Part shown: positions 1-11,935 of the stretch, in pieces
Layout: every line of letters begins with the position of its first letter
How positions within the stretch are numbered: position 1 is the first letter of the stretch
Assembly (NCBI GenBank): GCA_036426205.1
Contig: CM071568.1
Span: 123,414,945 to 123,478,944 of the forward strand
DNA from: Ascaphus truei
Taxonomy: Eukaryota; Chordata; Amphibia; Anura; Ascaphidae
Direction of reading: 5' to 3'
Length of the DNA: 64,000 nucleotides
The notes under the pieces: generated by a model
What the model was told of the DNA's origin: nothing
What the model saw: the letters and a program-made list of their open reading frames with translations, nothing else
Databases searched by the model: none
Position numbers and translations under genes: made by a program

Positions 1-429
1 TATTTCCTGATTTTACCCGAACAGTGCTCACAGCAAATCTCACTGCGATAGGAGCTTCCTAGCGAAAGTTCGCAAAGAGCTGCCTGCTAGGCTGCTAGGT
101 TATATAACCATTTTTCCATTCACGCGCTTACACGAAAACACTGCCACAGTTATACACAATCTTAAAAAGACCTTAACTCTGAACCCCCCCCCCCCCACCC
201 CTAGTTCTGGGGTTCTCAGGCATATACCATACCGGGGGACCTGACTGTAATTCATTCCCCTGCCCGGTCTTACTATTCTGGTCTGTGCTGAAGCAGGGAA
301 ATGTCTGCTGCTTAACGCTCCTGGAGTAATAAGATACACATATACAGTTTTAACACAAAACACAGTGTTTCTGCCATGATTGGGTTGCAGAGCTGACAGT
401 TTACAATTCCCCAATATGGCTCAGGGGCA

Positions 430-1144
430 CCCAGCCAGGCATAATACCTTTATGATTGGCCTGGGAACCCCTTCACCGTCACAAATAGCCTGTCTGTTCT
501 TGCTTCCCAAATGCATAACCTTACATTTATCTGTATTAAACCTCGTCTGCCATTTACGTGTCCAAGTTTCCAGTCTAGGTTTTCTGGAGAGAAATGGCAT
601 CTTGCTCTGATTTTACCACCTTAAATAAATTTAGTGTCATCAGCAAAAATGGAGACTTTTCTCTCTATGCAAACCTCAAGGTTATTAATAAGTAAGTTAA
701 AAAGCAGGGTTCCCAGTCACAATCCATGAGGTACTTCACTCACAACTTTAGCCCAACCTGAAAATGTTCCACTTACGACAATTGTCTATTTTACACCATC
801 GGTCTATCCTTCAGCCAGTTTTCAATCCAGTTGCGAATATTTTTACCAAGCCCAATTTGCTATATTTTGTACACTAACCTTGTGTGGCACCGTATCAAAA
901 GCCTTTCCAAATCTAAGTAGATCAGATCACCTGCATTAATTACCCTGGTCTAAATTCCTACTCACCTCCTCAAAGAAACTAATAAGGTTAGTTTGGAACG
1001 ACATATCCTTCATAAATCCATAGCGACTGTTACTAATAATTTTGTTATCCATTAGGTATTCCTGAATATTATCCCGTATTATACTTTCAAGTAACTTCCC
1101 CACTATTGATATCAGGCTTACTGGTATGTAATTCCATTTTTAAA
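430..1144 (-). mobile_element. LINE reverse-transcriptase relic (5' portion, split by LTR)
   Basis: Read on the minus strand, this stretch retains the order of a CR1/L2/Rex-type LINE reverse transcriptase. There is an F-x-K-A-F-D-T-V-P-H block (around 880-925), a W-I-x-N-W-L-x-D-R block (around 800-840) and the catalytic F-A-D-D-T-K-F block (around 630-650), followed by a K-V-M-H-L-G-like block near 520. Many stops and frameshifts interrupt it, so it is a dead copy. It is cut at 1144 by a solo LTR and resumes at 3061. Confidence 0.8.
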
Positions 1145-3056
1145 TGTAAAGGGTATTCCCCCACCCCCAATCGCAGATAGAGTGAATGTGAGGGGGAACC
1201 TATACGTTACCAGGTGTGGTGCGTATACCTGCAGGTTCACAAGAGGCCTGAGCCTCCGCTTGCTGGGAACCTGGGGTGCTTCTCTGGAACGTTTCTTCAA
1301 TCAGCGCCTATGTGAGATTCTAGGAGTGTAGAATGGCCCTCACATAGGAACATCCATAAAGTAACCAGCCCACACCAAAGGTTATGGCTAAAAGGGTTCA
1401 CTATAGGGATCAGTAACATAACACACACAGTATCATCATATAGAGTATCAACAGCTCTATGCATAACAAAACATACATTGGGTGCAAGGGCACCGATATC
1501 ACCTTGTACAGGCCCTTGGCCTCTCCGCCCAATAGTAACCCAACCATACAGTGCCCACAATAATTGGGTACTCGGCACCAGCGTCCCAGTGTCCTGGACC
1601 CCCACGCAGATGTGTGGAAGCGCTGCTCACGTGTGTATAGTTGGTGCACTTATAGATACCTGACAGAGTGTAAAGATCTTCAAAAAGGGTCTGACGTAGG
1701 AACAGGAATCCACCTCTGCATGAGGTGTCTCCCTCGTGGAGCGTCTCACCCACAGAAGATCTCTTGCAGTAGAGCCTGTCTTAGCCCAGACGCAGGTCGC
1801 GATCACTGCATGTAACTGGCACCGGTGATATCACATAATCCTGTACTGTAGAAAGCAACACCCCCCTTGGCACTGAAAGGGGCCTTTCCTGAAACTGCCA
1901 AACTAACTGCTGTGGCTGCACTCAAAGCCACACTGTCTCTTCTTGTCAGCGCACACAGCACTGCAGCTGTGTCACTGACTAGACTCACTCTCAGCTAAGG
2001 GCAGGGTCCCTACCTAAGGGGCCTTCCCTACGAACTTACCCACTAACCTAGTGGGGAGTGGGGCCTACCTGGGGCCTGGGGTTTCTCTGGCCTAGTACAG
2101 CAGAGCACTGCTCTCTGTACACTACCTTCCCCAATCGTTTCCTGAATCCAACTAACTCCATGTGCCTCACAGTCTGCTTCCTGACTCTGCACACAACAAT
2201 GTATCCAATTCCCTGCTGCAGAGAATCTGCAAGTCTCAGGCCTCGTTCAGGGTGCTGGCTTCGGAGGGAGGGCGTGCTGCCGTGCGTGCTGCCGTGAGAA
2301 ACAAAGTATTCAATTTGAATACTGGTTGTCAGGGTAGCAACTGCCCTGTCTCCGAAGCCAGGAGTTGAAGCTGGCTACAGTTTCAATAAACGAAAATTTC
2401 GTTTTTTGGAGCTGCAGCAGCATCACAGGGACCTAGGCAGCCAATGAAATCATTCTTGAGAATGATTTCATGACTGCAACCTCGATACTTAACCTGCCGT
2501 GTGTAACCCCGCCCCCTCCCCGCCCCCTCCTCAACGCTGAAAAGTCTGCTGGGGGATAAACACAGATCGCCCAGCAAACTGCCGCACTATCCGCCCTCCC
2601 GCCCTCCCTCCAACTCCTGCAGCTGGCACCCTGAACGAGGCCTCAGTGGCTGGCTGGCTGCAGGTGACAGGGATCATAGGGCATTCCCCAGAGGCTGCTG
2701 GGAGATGTAGTCCACTCAGGACCTCTTTCCTAAGGGGACCGCGTGCGCGATCTCTACTGCGCATGTGCGAAGCTGTAATGGCCGCCGCTATGCTTAACTG
2801 CACAACCTCCAAGAGCTCCTGCACACTTGTAATGGCCACCGCTACCCTTGCCAACCTCTACGCATTGCGCGAACCTCGCACCAACCACAACATGGCCGCC
2901 GCAGCTATCTGCGCATGCGCAAGCATCAGGACCCCGACGGCGCCGGCCAAGATGGCGGCACCAACCGGGAGAAGTCGCCGTCCCCTTCCCCCACTGCCAC
3001 AGGGGTAAGGCAGGGGGCAAATGAAGATCAGGGGAAATGGGGGTGACCCCCTTACA
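1145..3056. mobile_element. Solo LTR, about 1.9 kb, inserted in a LINE
   Basis: The element starts TGTAAAGGGTATTCCCCC and ends GGGGGTGACCCCCTTACA, giving TG...CA ends and short imperfect inverted repeats. The 4-bp sequence taaa flanks it on both sides (1141-1144 and 3057-3060), and the flanking LINE is continuous across the site. No gag or pol coding sequence is present, so I call it a solo LTR. Phrases inside (the CTCACAGGAGG-like block near 1240; the AAGGGCAGGGTCCCTACC-like block near 1998) recur at 17.4 and 45.3 kb, defining one family. Its length is large for a Gypsy LTR. Confidence 0.75.
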
Positions 3057-3060
3057 TAAA

Positions 3061-3165
3061 TATAGGTACGACATCTGCTTTCCGCCAATCTTGTGGTACT
3101 GTGCCTGTGCAAATGGAGTCCTTGAATATTAAATGTAATGTTTTTTGCAATTATGGAACTTGGCT
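3061..3165 (-). mobile_element. LINE relic continuation beyond the LTR
   Basis: This segment continues the LINE relic that breaks off at 1144. The text around both junctions matches the usual uninterrupted LINE order, in which the ACTGGTnTGTAATT stretch is followed by TATAGG...CTTTnCGCCA...TTGTGGTACTG. It is therefore the 5'-ward part (minus-strand reading) of the same copy. Confidence 0.7.
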
Positions 3166-4581
3166 CCTTAAGAACTCTTGGATTCATGGGGAAAGGGGGT
3201 CTCGCAAGGCCACCACCACTGGAGGGGGGGGATGGGCCAGTGAAACTCTAGTCCTGGGTCTCAGGAAAGCCATCTGTGGCCCTGTGAGCATGTACCTGGT
3301 GTAGATTAGTTTCATACATAATTTGTGTGTATATTCTACAAGTCCTTTCAACAACCTGACCCATAAGGTTTTGACTCATGGTACGACCCAGTCCCTACTT
3401 CATGTATCTCTTGGTTTTTACCTCTGGGGAAAAATAGAATGGTGGCTGTGGTAAGAACCACTCTATCAGCCAATAGAACGCCATCAGGTGTTTGCAGTTT
3501 TCTTTTGATGTGGTCATCTGTGTTGGTTTTAGACATTTGTTTACAGATTTATTATAGTTTAAACTTGACCAATATAATTATATATATTGTTCTGGGGATT
3601 CCATGCTTCGTTCTTCAGGTATTGAAAATACAGTGCTGGAAAAATCCACTTGTCCGGTATGAGAGGTGAATTGGGGGTGCTTGTGTAGCTGAAGGACCGT
3701 TGCTGTTGAAACTTGTCTTCAGAAGCAAAGCTATTAATCATATTTATAGATCGGCTCAAATACCTCCCCTGGCATGTTCTATGCCACTTCCTCAAATAGA
3801 GTTTCAAGGTTAACATAAACCAATAACGTAAGGCAATCATTTTCTGTGTTCCAGTTTTTCACAGCTATGTTGTGGTTTGTTTCAATCTTTCTATATGCAG
3901 TCAGCCTGGAAGTTGCTGAAGGTTAGAGCCACTTTATCGTTTCATGTCCATGTGAACAAAAGAAAGTCCAGTATACAATGATCCACATTGCTGCTACAGC
4001 TATGTGAGAAAAGAATGAACAAAGAAAAATAGGAAAACAAGACCATTGAACATTTAAATATAAACAAAAATGTAAATAAATAGATATCTACTGTATGTTC
4101 ATTAGCCAAGGTTCCAAAAGGATCTGGTTATACATTTTGTAGCTTTTAATGTTGACTGTGATCCTGTCTAACCCTCCATAATCGTTCTGCAGTAATCTCA
4201 CACTGCAGGCACACACTTGTTTGTGTCCTGAGGAAGTGCATTTTTATAGGTATGCAAAGAAGGAGGAGTATGACATGAAAATATCGATGTTTGCATGTGT
4301 CACAATCCTGTGTGGGAATTCCCCTCATCCGCCTTTAGAGTGCAGTGTCATGAACACAATTTAGGAGTAACGGGTTAGGTTTCTCTTCAAAGCAGCCGTC
4401 TGCATGGATTGTTTTTTTCTCTCTCCAGATTTCATTTTCAGGGGATGGGTTTTATTTTTCAAATGTGATGCTGCAATCAGGAGATACGAGTAGCTGAAAT
4501 ATTAAGTGTATGGGAGGTCAAAATAGATGTTTTGCCAGAGCCCAGTGCAAGCCGAGGCTACCAGAATGCACAAAACAGCTA

Positions 4582-4948
4582 CTGATGTAGCGGCCGTTAT
4601 TCGAACACTTCACGCGTCATTTACATCAGAATCCCAATTTGAAACCGCGGGATGAATTGCAGCCTTCCCGCACTAAGATGCGAGCGCGGCGAGAGCAGAA
4701 AAATGAATTTTAGTGTTCTGGCTTTTAAAAACATGAAATTGACACAGTAGCATAGTAGCACAGTACTGTACACATTACAATTCACCCATTTTATTGCAAA
4801 CGAAGAAACAGAATCCATGAAATTCAAACAAAACATCCGCGATAAGCGCGGGTGCCTGGGGCGATTGGCCGCGTTCATGCTGCGTGGGGAACAGCAGAGA
4901 ACTCAAAATCGGCGCCGAGATGTGTTCGAATAACGGCCGCTACATCAG
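4582..4948. mobile_element. MITE with perfect terminal inverted repeats
   Basis: The ends CTGATGTAGCGGCCGTT... and their exact reverse complement form 27-bp perfect inverted repeats (30 bp if the flanking CTA/TAG is counted). A TA dinucleotide flanks each end (4580-4581; 4949-4950), compatible with a Tc1/mariner-type target duplication, but the palindromic ends leave other boundaries possible. The interior is non-coding. The identical ends suggest a young copy. Confidence 0.7.
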
Positions 4949-5029
4949 TAGATTTGTTTTTTACATTCTTGCTTTTTTTTTTTTGTGGTATATAAAAGAG
5001 GACTGTACATCTGGCATCTCAGAAGGAGG

Positions 5030-5345
5030 GTTTAATTCAGCCCCCTTCATGTTAAAATGTCCCTCGTCATGTGGGCCAATAGGAAGCTACAAGAGATAAT
5101 GTCATTGCTTCCTATTGGCCCGCAAGATGCAGGACATCTAAAGCCGCCATTATGTTGGCCCCAACAAGCTGGACAAGTTGGAGCTGCTACCTGCAGAGAT
5201 ACCGGCACCCCCCTACGGAGGTATCTCGGGAAGCAGAGGGTCCCCAGAATTGAAATCAACGTGGTTCAGCTACAGAGACCCCCTGCTTCAAGGTGATGAC
5301 AAAAAAAAAAAAAAAAAAAGCAAGAAATGCTATCTGCTTTAATCC
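5030..5345. mobile_element. TTAA-type MITE family, copy 1
   Basis: This is one of several related repeats sharing a TTCCTATTGGCC block, a GGCACCCCCCTACGGAGGTA-like block and a GTGGTTCAGCTACAGAGACC-like block, ending in TGCTTTAA. Other copies are at about 6.72, 10.93, 26.6 and 54.4 kb. The TTAA-flanked copy at 10929-11212 defines the family ends. The left boundary of this copy is approximate. A poly-A run (5300-5319) lies inside. Confidence 0.55.
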
Positions 5346-6719
5346 AGCCCCTGAACACCACCAGGAAGTGACAGTGAGAGAAAATCCCCTGTAAGAAATA
5401 CACAAAAGAACAGGACATGAATACTGTATATGGTTAACCCACAGCATAAACAAATAAATCACACTTTGGTATACAGTTTCATATTTATCTTGGTAAAAAG
5501 TTGGATAGCACTTATTTAAAAGAACTATGACAATGGCCTTAACCATGTCAGTGTTCCTGATAAGTAATGTGTGGTTCTACATTCCTTGCATGAATGTGGG
5601 CCGATAAGGTCCAGTCATTCTATTAGAAAAACACACACTAGAACATGTCAAATGCTGACAGTATTCGGTGAGGAGTGGCAGTCAGCTGCACTGCACATTT
5701 ATAGCCATTGGATATAAATAAGGAACATTGGAAAAAAAAAGGAAATAAAGAAAAGCGTTATTGAAGCAACCTGCTCAACCTCTGCCAGACATTACAGGGA
5801 AGTCTGATCCTTGAGGCAGCTCTTCCTGTGTATGCTCTGGGAGGGGTGGCTCTAACAGAGCCATAATTCATACCTACTGCCACAGGGAGTTACTACTTGA
5901 TCCTCAAATACACACGTATATATGGAAACACAACACATATATATTTGTAATCTATACACACACAGCTATATTAAACAGTGTGCAGTAATTAAACCCACAC
6001 AGCCCCTGCAAGCTCAGAACCATTCAACGCTTTAATAAATAGCATACATTTGTCATACCCAAGTGTTTGATGCTCTGATTAACAATCTGCTCCATACTAT
6101 ATGTAAAACAAAGGGGGGGGAAATGGAATTCTTCCATTTGATGCAACCAATAGCTAAAAATGGTGCAATGCACCAAAGCAGTTTTCTATGCATTAATACA
6201 TAGCCCCACAAGGCGCATAAAACGCTAATTAATTTGGTGCCTAAATCAAAGAAAGATAGTGACTTTCCTTAGCTCACACACAGTAACATTAATACAGAGA
6301 CTGATCTGCAAGTACAAAACGTTACATATTACAATGCCTGCAATCCCTACATATTTGCTGCATTTCAAGGTATTTGGGAATTGGAAGGATTCAGGACATG
6401 ATTAAACAGAGCAATGGTGCCAGCAAACAATGGTTAACTACTTTCTTGGATTTATGATAATCTCTCCATTCATCATCGCCTTAAAACCACACAATTTGAA
6501 TGCTTTGCTCCGCTACTGAATTGAGCACGGACGGTCATGACTGTATACAAGTCTAGCTTGCAGTAAGCCAAGAAAATATATTCACGGATACAGAGCAACA
6601 GGAAGTCAAAGAGCAAAAGCCTTTTTATTTTATATATCATCTCAACAAGGAGTTTACCGATTCATGTCATGTTAACATCCCTCAATCCCAAGCAATCCAA
6701 GTGTCTTTTTTTTTTTTAA

Positions 6720-7125
6720 ACAATTTAATTTTTGTACACCCGTTTGAAGCAGGGGGCCTCCGGAGCTGAACCCCAAGTAATTTCAGCTGAGAGGACTCCC
6801 TGATTCCAGATGTAGACCTCCAAAGAGGGTGCCAGTATCAATGCAAAGTTTAAAGCTCCTGCAGGCCAAGAAGAAGCCGAACGTCCCGGCTTCCTATTGG
6901 CCTGCAGGGCGTGCGCGCTTTGATAATCCACCATCACATGAACCCAGGTTGGCGAGTGGAGCGGTTACCGGCACCCCCTACGGACAAGGTCTGTATCTCC
7001 AGAAACAAGGGGTCCTCAGGGCTGAAATTTAATGAGGGTTCAGCTACGGAGCCCCTTGCTTTAATCCTGTGTAAAAACAAACATTTAGCAAAGAAATTAA
7101 AAAAGTGCTTTGATTGCTCCTTTAA
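6720..7125. mobile_element. TTAA-type MITE family, copy 2
   Basis: It contains the family's GGCTTCCTATTGGCC, CGGCACCCCCTACGGA and GGTTCAGCTACGGAGCCCC-like blocks and ends GATTGCTCC-TTTAA, matching the terminal repeat of the 10929-11212 copy. An inverted version of part of the family (6750-6860) precedes it, so the copy is internally rearranged. The left end is uncertain. Confidence 0.55.
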
Positions 7126-7288
7126 GGGCTTGAGAAATGTTATGAGACCAGAGATGTAAAGAACCCCTATATAGCACTCTGTCACTTGGTGAGATGATGA
7201 AATTAAAACATGATTTTATTAAGAACTCATTAAAACAATGGGGTTTAAACAAGAATTAAATAGATTGCAAGCGCTGTGTTGACTCTAA

Positions 7289-7694
7289 GGCCCGGGCCAT
7301 AGAGGGGTGAGGAGAGCGGATGCGCGCTAACGCTGAGGCTCGCCTGCAAGTCCGTGGAATCGCGCTGACTGAAGCAGGCGTGCGCGAAGGAAGCCGGGGG
7401 GAGGTGGTTGGAGGGGGGGCAGTGACGTCGCTGGGCCAATCGCCCGCGACGCACTGACATCAATGTCAAGGCGCCGACGTCATGGCGCTGTGACGCTGCT
7501 TAAGGCCGATTGGATGTTTTCAGCCGACAGCGCGCTGAAAAACAGCTTGGCGCTCGGCTGAAAACTCCAAAGCCTCCGCAAGCCTGCGGACGCTCGCGTG
7601 AGCCCCCTCTCAAGGCATCCTCATTGAGGATGCAGGGGCTCAGCGCGGAGCGTCCGCACGCCTCAGCGCTGCTTGTCCTTCTATGGACGCAGCC
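7289..7694. mobile_element. PIF/Harbinger-type MITE with TAA target duplication
   Basis: TAA occurs on both sides (7286-7288; 7695-7697). The ends GGCCCGGGCCATAGAGGG and GGCTGCGTCCATAGAAGG (right end reversed) are imperfect inverted repeats. The inverted right arm of the surrounding fold-back element carries the uninterrupted sequence with a single TAA, which proves an insertion. A 3-bp TWA duplication is typical of PIF/Harbinger. The element is GC-rich and non-coding. Confidence 0.75.
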
Positions 7695-7807
7695 TAAGGG
7701 TTTAGTGAGCCCCAAAGAGAAGAGAATAGTAGGTAGTCAGTGTTAATGACCAGTGTTATGTTGATTCCCTGGCACTAGTGACACTTGTATAAAGTCATCT
7801 CATAGGG

Positions 7808-8111
7808 CAGCGGAGCGCAAAGTGGGGACGCGAGATTACCGGCGGGGGGAGCGGGGTTTACAGAGGCCCCGTGCACTTCCCAAAGGCACTTAAATTAAGT
7901 GCCGGGGGAGCTGCAAGGTCTCTGTAAACCTACTTACCTGGATTCAGTCGGCATCTGGGAGACACGTCGCCATGGCAACGCGGCGTCAAATGACGCTGCA
8001 TGGTCTAGACGCCGGGAATCAAGGTAAGGAGGAGGAGGGAGGGGCGCGGACAGGAAGACAACTGGCAGGGGGGCGCAGGCAAAAAAAAATAAAGTAGTTT
8101 GCGCCCCCCTG
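7808..8111. mobile_element. hAT-type MITE, family H, copy 1
   Basis: The ends CAGCGGAGCGCAAA...TTTGCGCCCCCCTG are inverted repeats. The 8-bp flanks tcataggg (7800-7807) and tcctaggg (8112-8119) differ at one position, as expected for an old hAT target duplication. Shared internal blocks are a CACTTAAATTAAGTGCCGGGGGAG stretch and GTCGCCATGGCAAC at 7966-7979. Confidence 0.75.
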
Positions 8112-9189
8112 TCCTAGGGAATAGTAATATGAGGGAAGAATGGTAATGAGCCTTAAATGTAGTGCCACAGTATAATAAGTACTGGTAGGTGCACCAAAAC
8201 CAGGAAACCTTGCACAAGGCTGATATGTAATCCAGCCAGGTGCCCAGACAGTGGCTCTTTTCAACAATCCTGATAGGTTGTGCACCACTCCTGACCACGG
8301 ACGTGGTAATAGTGATGTGTACGCGAGTGTAAATAGCACAAAATGTCATGTGAGCTGAAGATCTGAGGTGTGCAGATCTATGGCTGACACTAGTACTTAA
8401 AGGGTTAAAATACTGTTTGGCAATGAGATACTGCTGAGACTCCTAAATGGTCAAATAAGGAGATCTCAGATAGGTATTGCACTCTGTAGGATCAATAATA
8501 GGTTGTCCAGTGACTTGAACCTGAATCTAATCAGTGTTTTACCTCTCCATTTAAGGTAGTATGCTGGCACCTCAGAATCTATGAAGTGTTGGAATAGATC
8601 TACATAACACTGGTCATTAACACTGACTACCTACTATTCTCTTTAGGGCTCACCAAACCCTTAGAGTCAACACAGCGCTTGCAATCTATTTAATTCTTGT
8701 TTCAAACCCCATTGTTTTAATGAGTTCTTAATAAAATCATAATTTCATCATCATCTCACCAAGTGACAGAGAGCTATATAGGGGTTCTTTTCATCTCTGG
8801 TCTCATTATATATTTAGCCCCTCTAAGCACCATCACCTATTATACTTCAGGCTGTAGCGGGGGTAATTGTTTAGTATGTTTCTTGAGAAATGTTAACATG
8901 ACAAATCAGTAGACCGTTAAAAAGCGCTTGGCTTGCTGCTTTACATTTAGCGACAAGCGTAAGTAAAGTCAGTGCTGGCATGAAAGCACAAAGCAATGAG
9001 GAACATTGCTTGAATAGATAGGTGGAGTTCTAATACCTGCACTGTTTAATGACAAACTCAGTAAAAAAAATATATATATATATTTTGGTCAACAACAGGT
9101 TATGCGTCATACTTCCAATGTAAAGTGACAGTCACGTTAACGCCTTTTTTCTATTCAAAAATGTAAAATAGGGCTACTTAGATGGTGCG

Positions 9190-9424
9190 TGATCTACAGA
9201 ATAAGATTGAACAGGGAAGACTAAAAGGACCTTAACATGTACAGCTTAGAGTATAGAAGGGAGAGAGGGATTTGATAAAAACTTTCAAATACATACTGTA
9301 CAGTATAGTGTTTCAATGTGGTACAGGAGGGCAGCATATTTAACAGAACAAAGTGATCAAACAAGAGTTCATGCCCTGAAGCTGGAGGGTGGCAGGGGAA
9401 ATGTGAAGAAGTACTTCATCATTG
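9190..9424 (+). mobile_element. LINE 3'-end relic (split; resumes at 9738)
   Basis: The text matches the 3' region of a LINE common in amphibian genomes, including a GAGAGAGGGATTTGATAAAAACTTTCAAATAC-like stretch. It resumes after a short LTR at 9738-9835 with GGAGTTGCAGATACGTGGAATAG and GTCAATACAGTAAGGGAATT. No ORF remains. Confidence 0.5.
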
Positions 9425-9737
9425 TGTAACCCCTCAACTTTTTGCTCTCGGACATCTAACTATAGCGGAGGCTGGGGCCGGAGTCCCTCTTAACTAATTT
9501 GGCCACATCAGACGGCAGGAATAACACAGATACAGTATGAACAATACAACTAGATTACTGCCACCTTATTGACTCTGGTACTTTGTGATCCTCAGAGGAC
9601 ATGGTCCCTCCACTTCCACAACTGTTATTATTGGCTGCTCTCATGTTCATCACGGTCACATGTCCAGAACACATTGGAGAGAAGCCTGCCAGGGGGGCAG
9701 TGTGACAGTGTCTGAGCTCATCACACAGGGGGTTACA
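9425..9737. mobile_element. Short LTR-like unit, 313 bp, in LINE tail
   Basis: It begins TGTAACCCC and ends GGGGTTACA, perfect 9-bp inverted ends with TG...CA. The flanks attg (9421-9424) and actg (9738-9741) match at three of four bases, and LINE text is continuous across the site. No coding sequence is present. It is probably a solo LTR. Confidence 0.6.
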
Positions 9738-10928
9738 ACTGAAGGAGTTGCAGATACGTGGAATAGTCTTCCAGACACGGTAGGGGTCAATACAGTAAGG
9801 GAATTAAAAACATCCTTGGGATACACAAGGCTATAGAAAAATGAGGATCAAATAGGGTCTGAGGTTTTCCAGCAGAGAGGAAAATGCACAGACACGGTGA
9901 ACCTGTGGTTCTTATCTGCCAGCACAGGGACACTTATTTATTATCATACAATTGCCTTTACCTTTGTCTTTTTCTTCCTGATCTCTAATTACACACCACT
10001 AAAGGATTGTGGGAAGTCTTTTAAAAAAAAATGGTGGGGTTCCTCCTAAATGTTTTTTTTTTTTTAACTGCTTATTATATAATTTCACAATTGTCACTTG
10101 GACTTGGAAGTTGCTGCTATAGTCTTTCCTAATTTTAGGTATAGGCCACTGAAAAAAAAATCCCTAAAAAATGCAGTATACAGTGCATGATATTTACTGG
10201 CCTGCCGACAGAATGAGCAGGACCAAGGACTCCAGCCACTACCTAGACACCTGGATTTATCATCAAGGGCATTTCTTGAGCGGGTCCACCAGGCAGCCCC
10301 AAAGCTTAGCCACCTAGGTCTCTCCTTTACTATGCTTCTTACGGTGAGGTTTACAAGCCTAAAATTGTAAATCTTTTCATGTCTTAAATTCTGGGGGGAA
10401 AAAAAAAAACATTTGGAAAAAAAACTATTTAGGCATTATCTAGGGTTTTCACTTTATTGCAATTCCAGTATAAATGTCTCAACAGAATCAAGGATTCCAA
10501 GCATGGAGTTAAATAATCGTCTGAAAGCACAAACACACCTGCAAGCACATTAGGACCTTAATGCATAATGCTTGTTTATAAACATTATGGAGACAAGATG
10601 AAGCCACCAGACATCACAAGGAAAGTGTGTGTGTCACTCCCTCCTCTCATTCACATCGCTTTAGCTTTGTCGGCACATCACATGGGATTACAAATCTAAC
10701 ATTTATTAAAGGCACACCTTTTGCCCAAGATTACGCAACTAAAGCACAAGGAATACAACCCAAAACATGGTTACACACTCATCAGTCGAACCGCTGCTCC
10801 ACACACCCTTCTGAATGAAGCCCAATAAAAAACATAACAATTGTTGAAGCCAACAGTTTTAAAAACAAGGATAGCAACATATTACCTCATCTACTGCAAC
10901 CCTTTGTAGTTTGTCCAATTCTTATTAA

Positions 10929-11212
10929 AGCAGCAATCCCCCTCAACTAACCCCATACTGATTTTTAAAGGAAATTTAAATGTTAATTGAATAGAAAGCT
11001 ACAACCGATGACATTGCAGCCCGTTATTGGGCCAGGATTTGATCTTTTGTTTCTCCTGAGGACCACTTAAAGCTGTAACCTCACTAGTAAATATCTTGGC
11101 AACTGGGACCTCCCTAGAGCTGAAAACGAAGTGGTTCAGCTTTGAAGGACACCCCATCTCCCATAAAGTAAAAACAAAATAATAATAAAAAGGGAGAGAA
11201 GGGATCAGTGCT
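10929..11212. mobile_element. TTAA-type MITE family, best-defined copy
   Basis: TTAA lies on both sides (10925-10928; 11213-11216). The ends AGCAGCAATCCC and GGGATCAGTGCT are imperfect inverted repeats. A TTAA target duplication is known for Kolobok and piggyBac superfamilies; I cannot decide between them from a non-coding element. It holds the family GTGGTTCAGC block near 11130. Confidence 0.65.
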
Positions 11213-11499
11213 TTAAATGCACTTACTTGAAGCATTACTGAAATTGAATTACCGAAAGACTTCTTGCTCACATTTACTGGGTAGTCGTCTGCCAATTAAG
11301 GTTCATGGCATTCTATATACATATCTATCTCTCCCACCCCAACAATGGTATTAGTTAGATAAAGTTGGCTGGTGGGTCCACAATATACCAATACATTTTA
11401 AAAGGGGTTTCATGGATACATAAAACAGTTTAAAAAAGGGTTCCCCAGTAGTTAAAGGTTAAAAGTCACAGGAATCAATGGGTAGTAATATTACTAATA

Positions 11500-11925
11500 T
11501 TGTTCATTTACAAGGTGCAAATATATGTCACAGTTTGGGCAGTTGCTGATGGAACAGGGACATACAATGTAATCAAAACAAACAGTATTTTCTACTAAAC
11601 ACAAGAGAGAATTTATCCAACTTGCCGTAATTTTATTTTCCTGGAACCATATGGCAGTGGGCACCGTAGGGTTAAGTTCATCCTTAACTTGAGTAGGACA
11701 GGAAATGTAATTCTGCAGGTAATACCATAAAAGGCCCTTCCTTCTACCTGCAGGTAGTCTTTGGTATCTCCCATAGCAGAAAAGCACAAGTGAAAGGGCA
11801 GGTAACTATGTGCCCACTGCCATATGGTTGGATACATTTTCTGCTCCCCATGGCAGTGGGCACCATAGGGACATACCAAGCAATACAATAAGGGAGGACA
11901 ATAATAAAAACACAAATATCAATTT
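11500..11925 (-). repeat. DIRS-like terminal region with repeated block
   Basis: Three copies of a GTGCCCACTGCCAT block occur in both orientations (11650-11664, 11810-11826, 11849-11866), directly downstream of a DIRS-type recombinase on the minus strand. This suggests the terminal/internal complementary repeats of that element. The boundaries are approximate. Confidence 0.45.
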
Positions 11926-11935
11926 TAACTTTTAT

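Larger units (their letters stand above)
7140..8810. repeat. Fold-back element with arms of about 0.2 kb
   Basis: The sequence 7140-7288 plus 7695-7765 is the reverse complement of 8600-8810; shared text includes AGACCAGAGATG, CCCTATATAG, CACTTGGTGAGATGATGA and TAGTAGGTAGTCAGTGTTAA. The left arm is interrupted by a 406-bp MITE that the right arm lacks. The spacer holds a hAT-type MITE (7808-8111) and unassigned sequence (8120-8599). No clear target duplication was found outside the arms. Confidence 0.7.

Noticed and set aside
2531..3187. ORFs and GC-rich, CpG-rich stretch that could be a promoter or first exon
   Set aside because: The stretch is inside the solo LTR bounded by the taaa duplication, so it is better explained as repeat.
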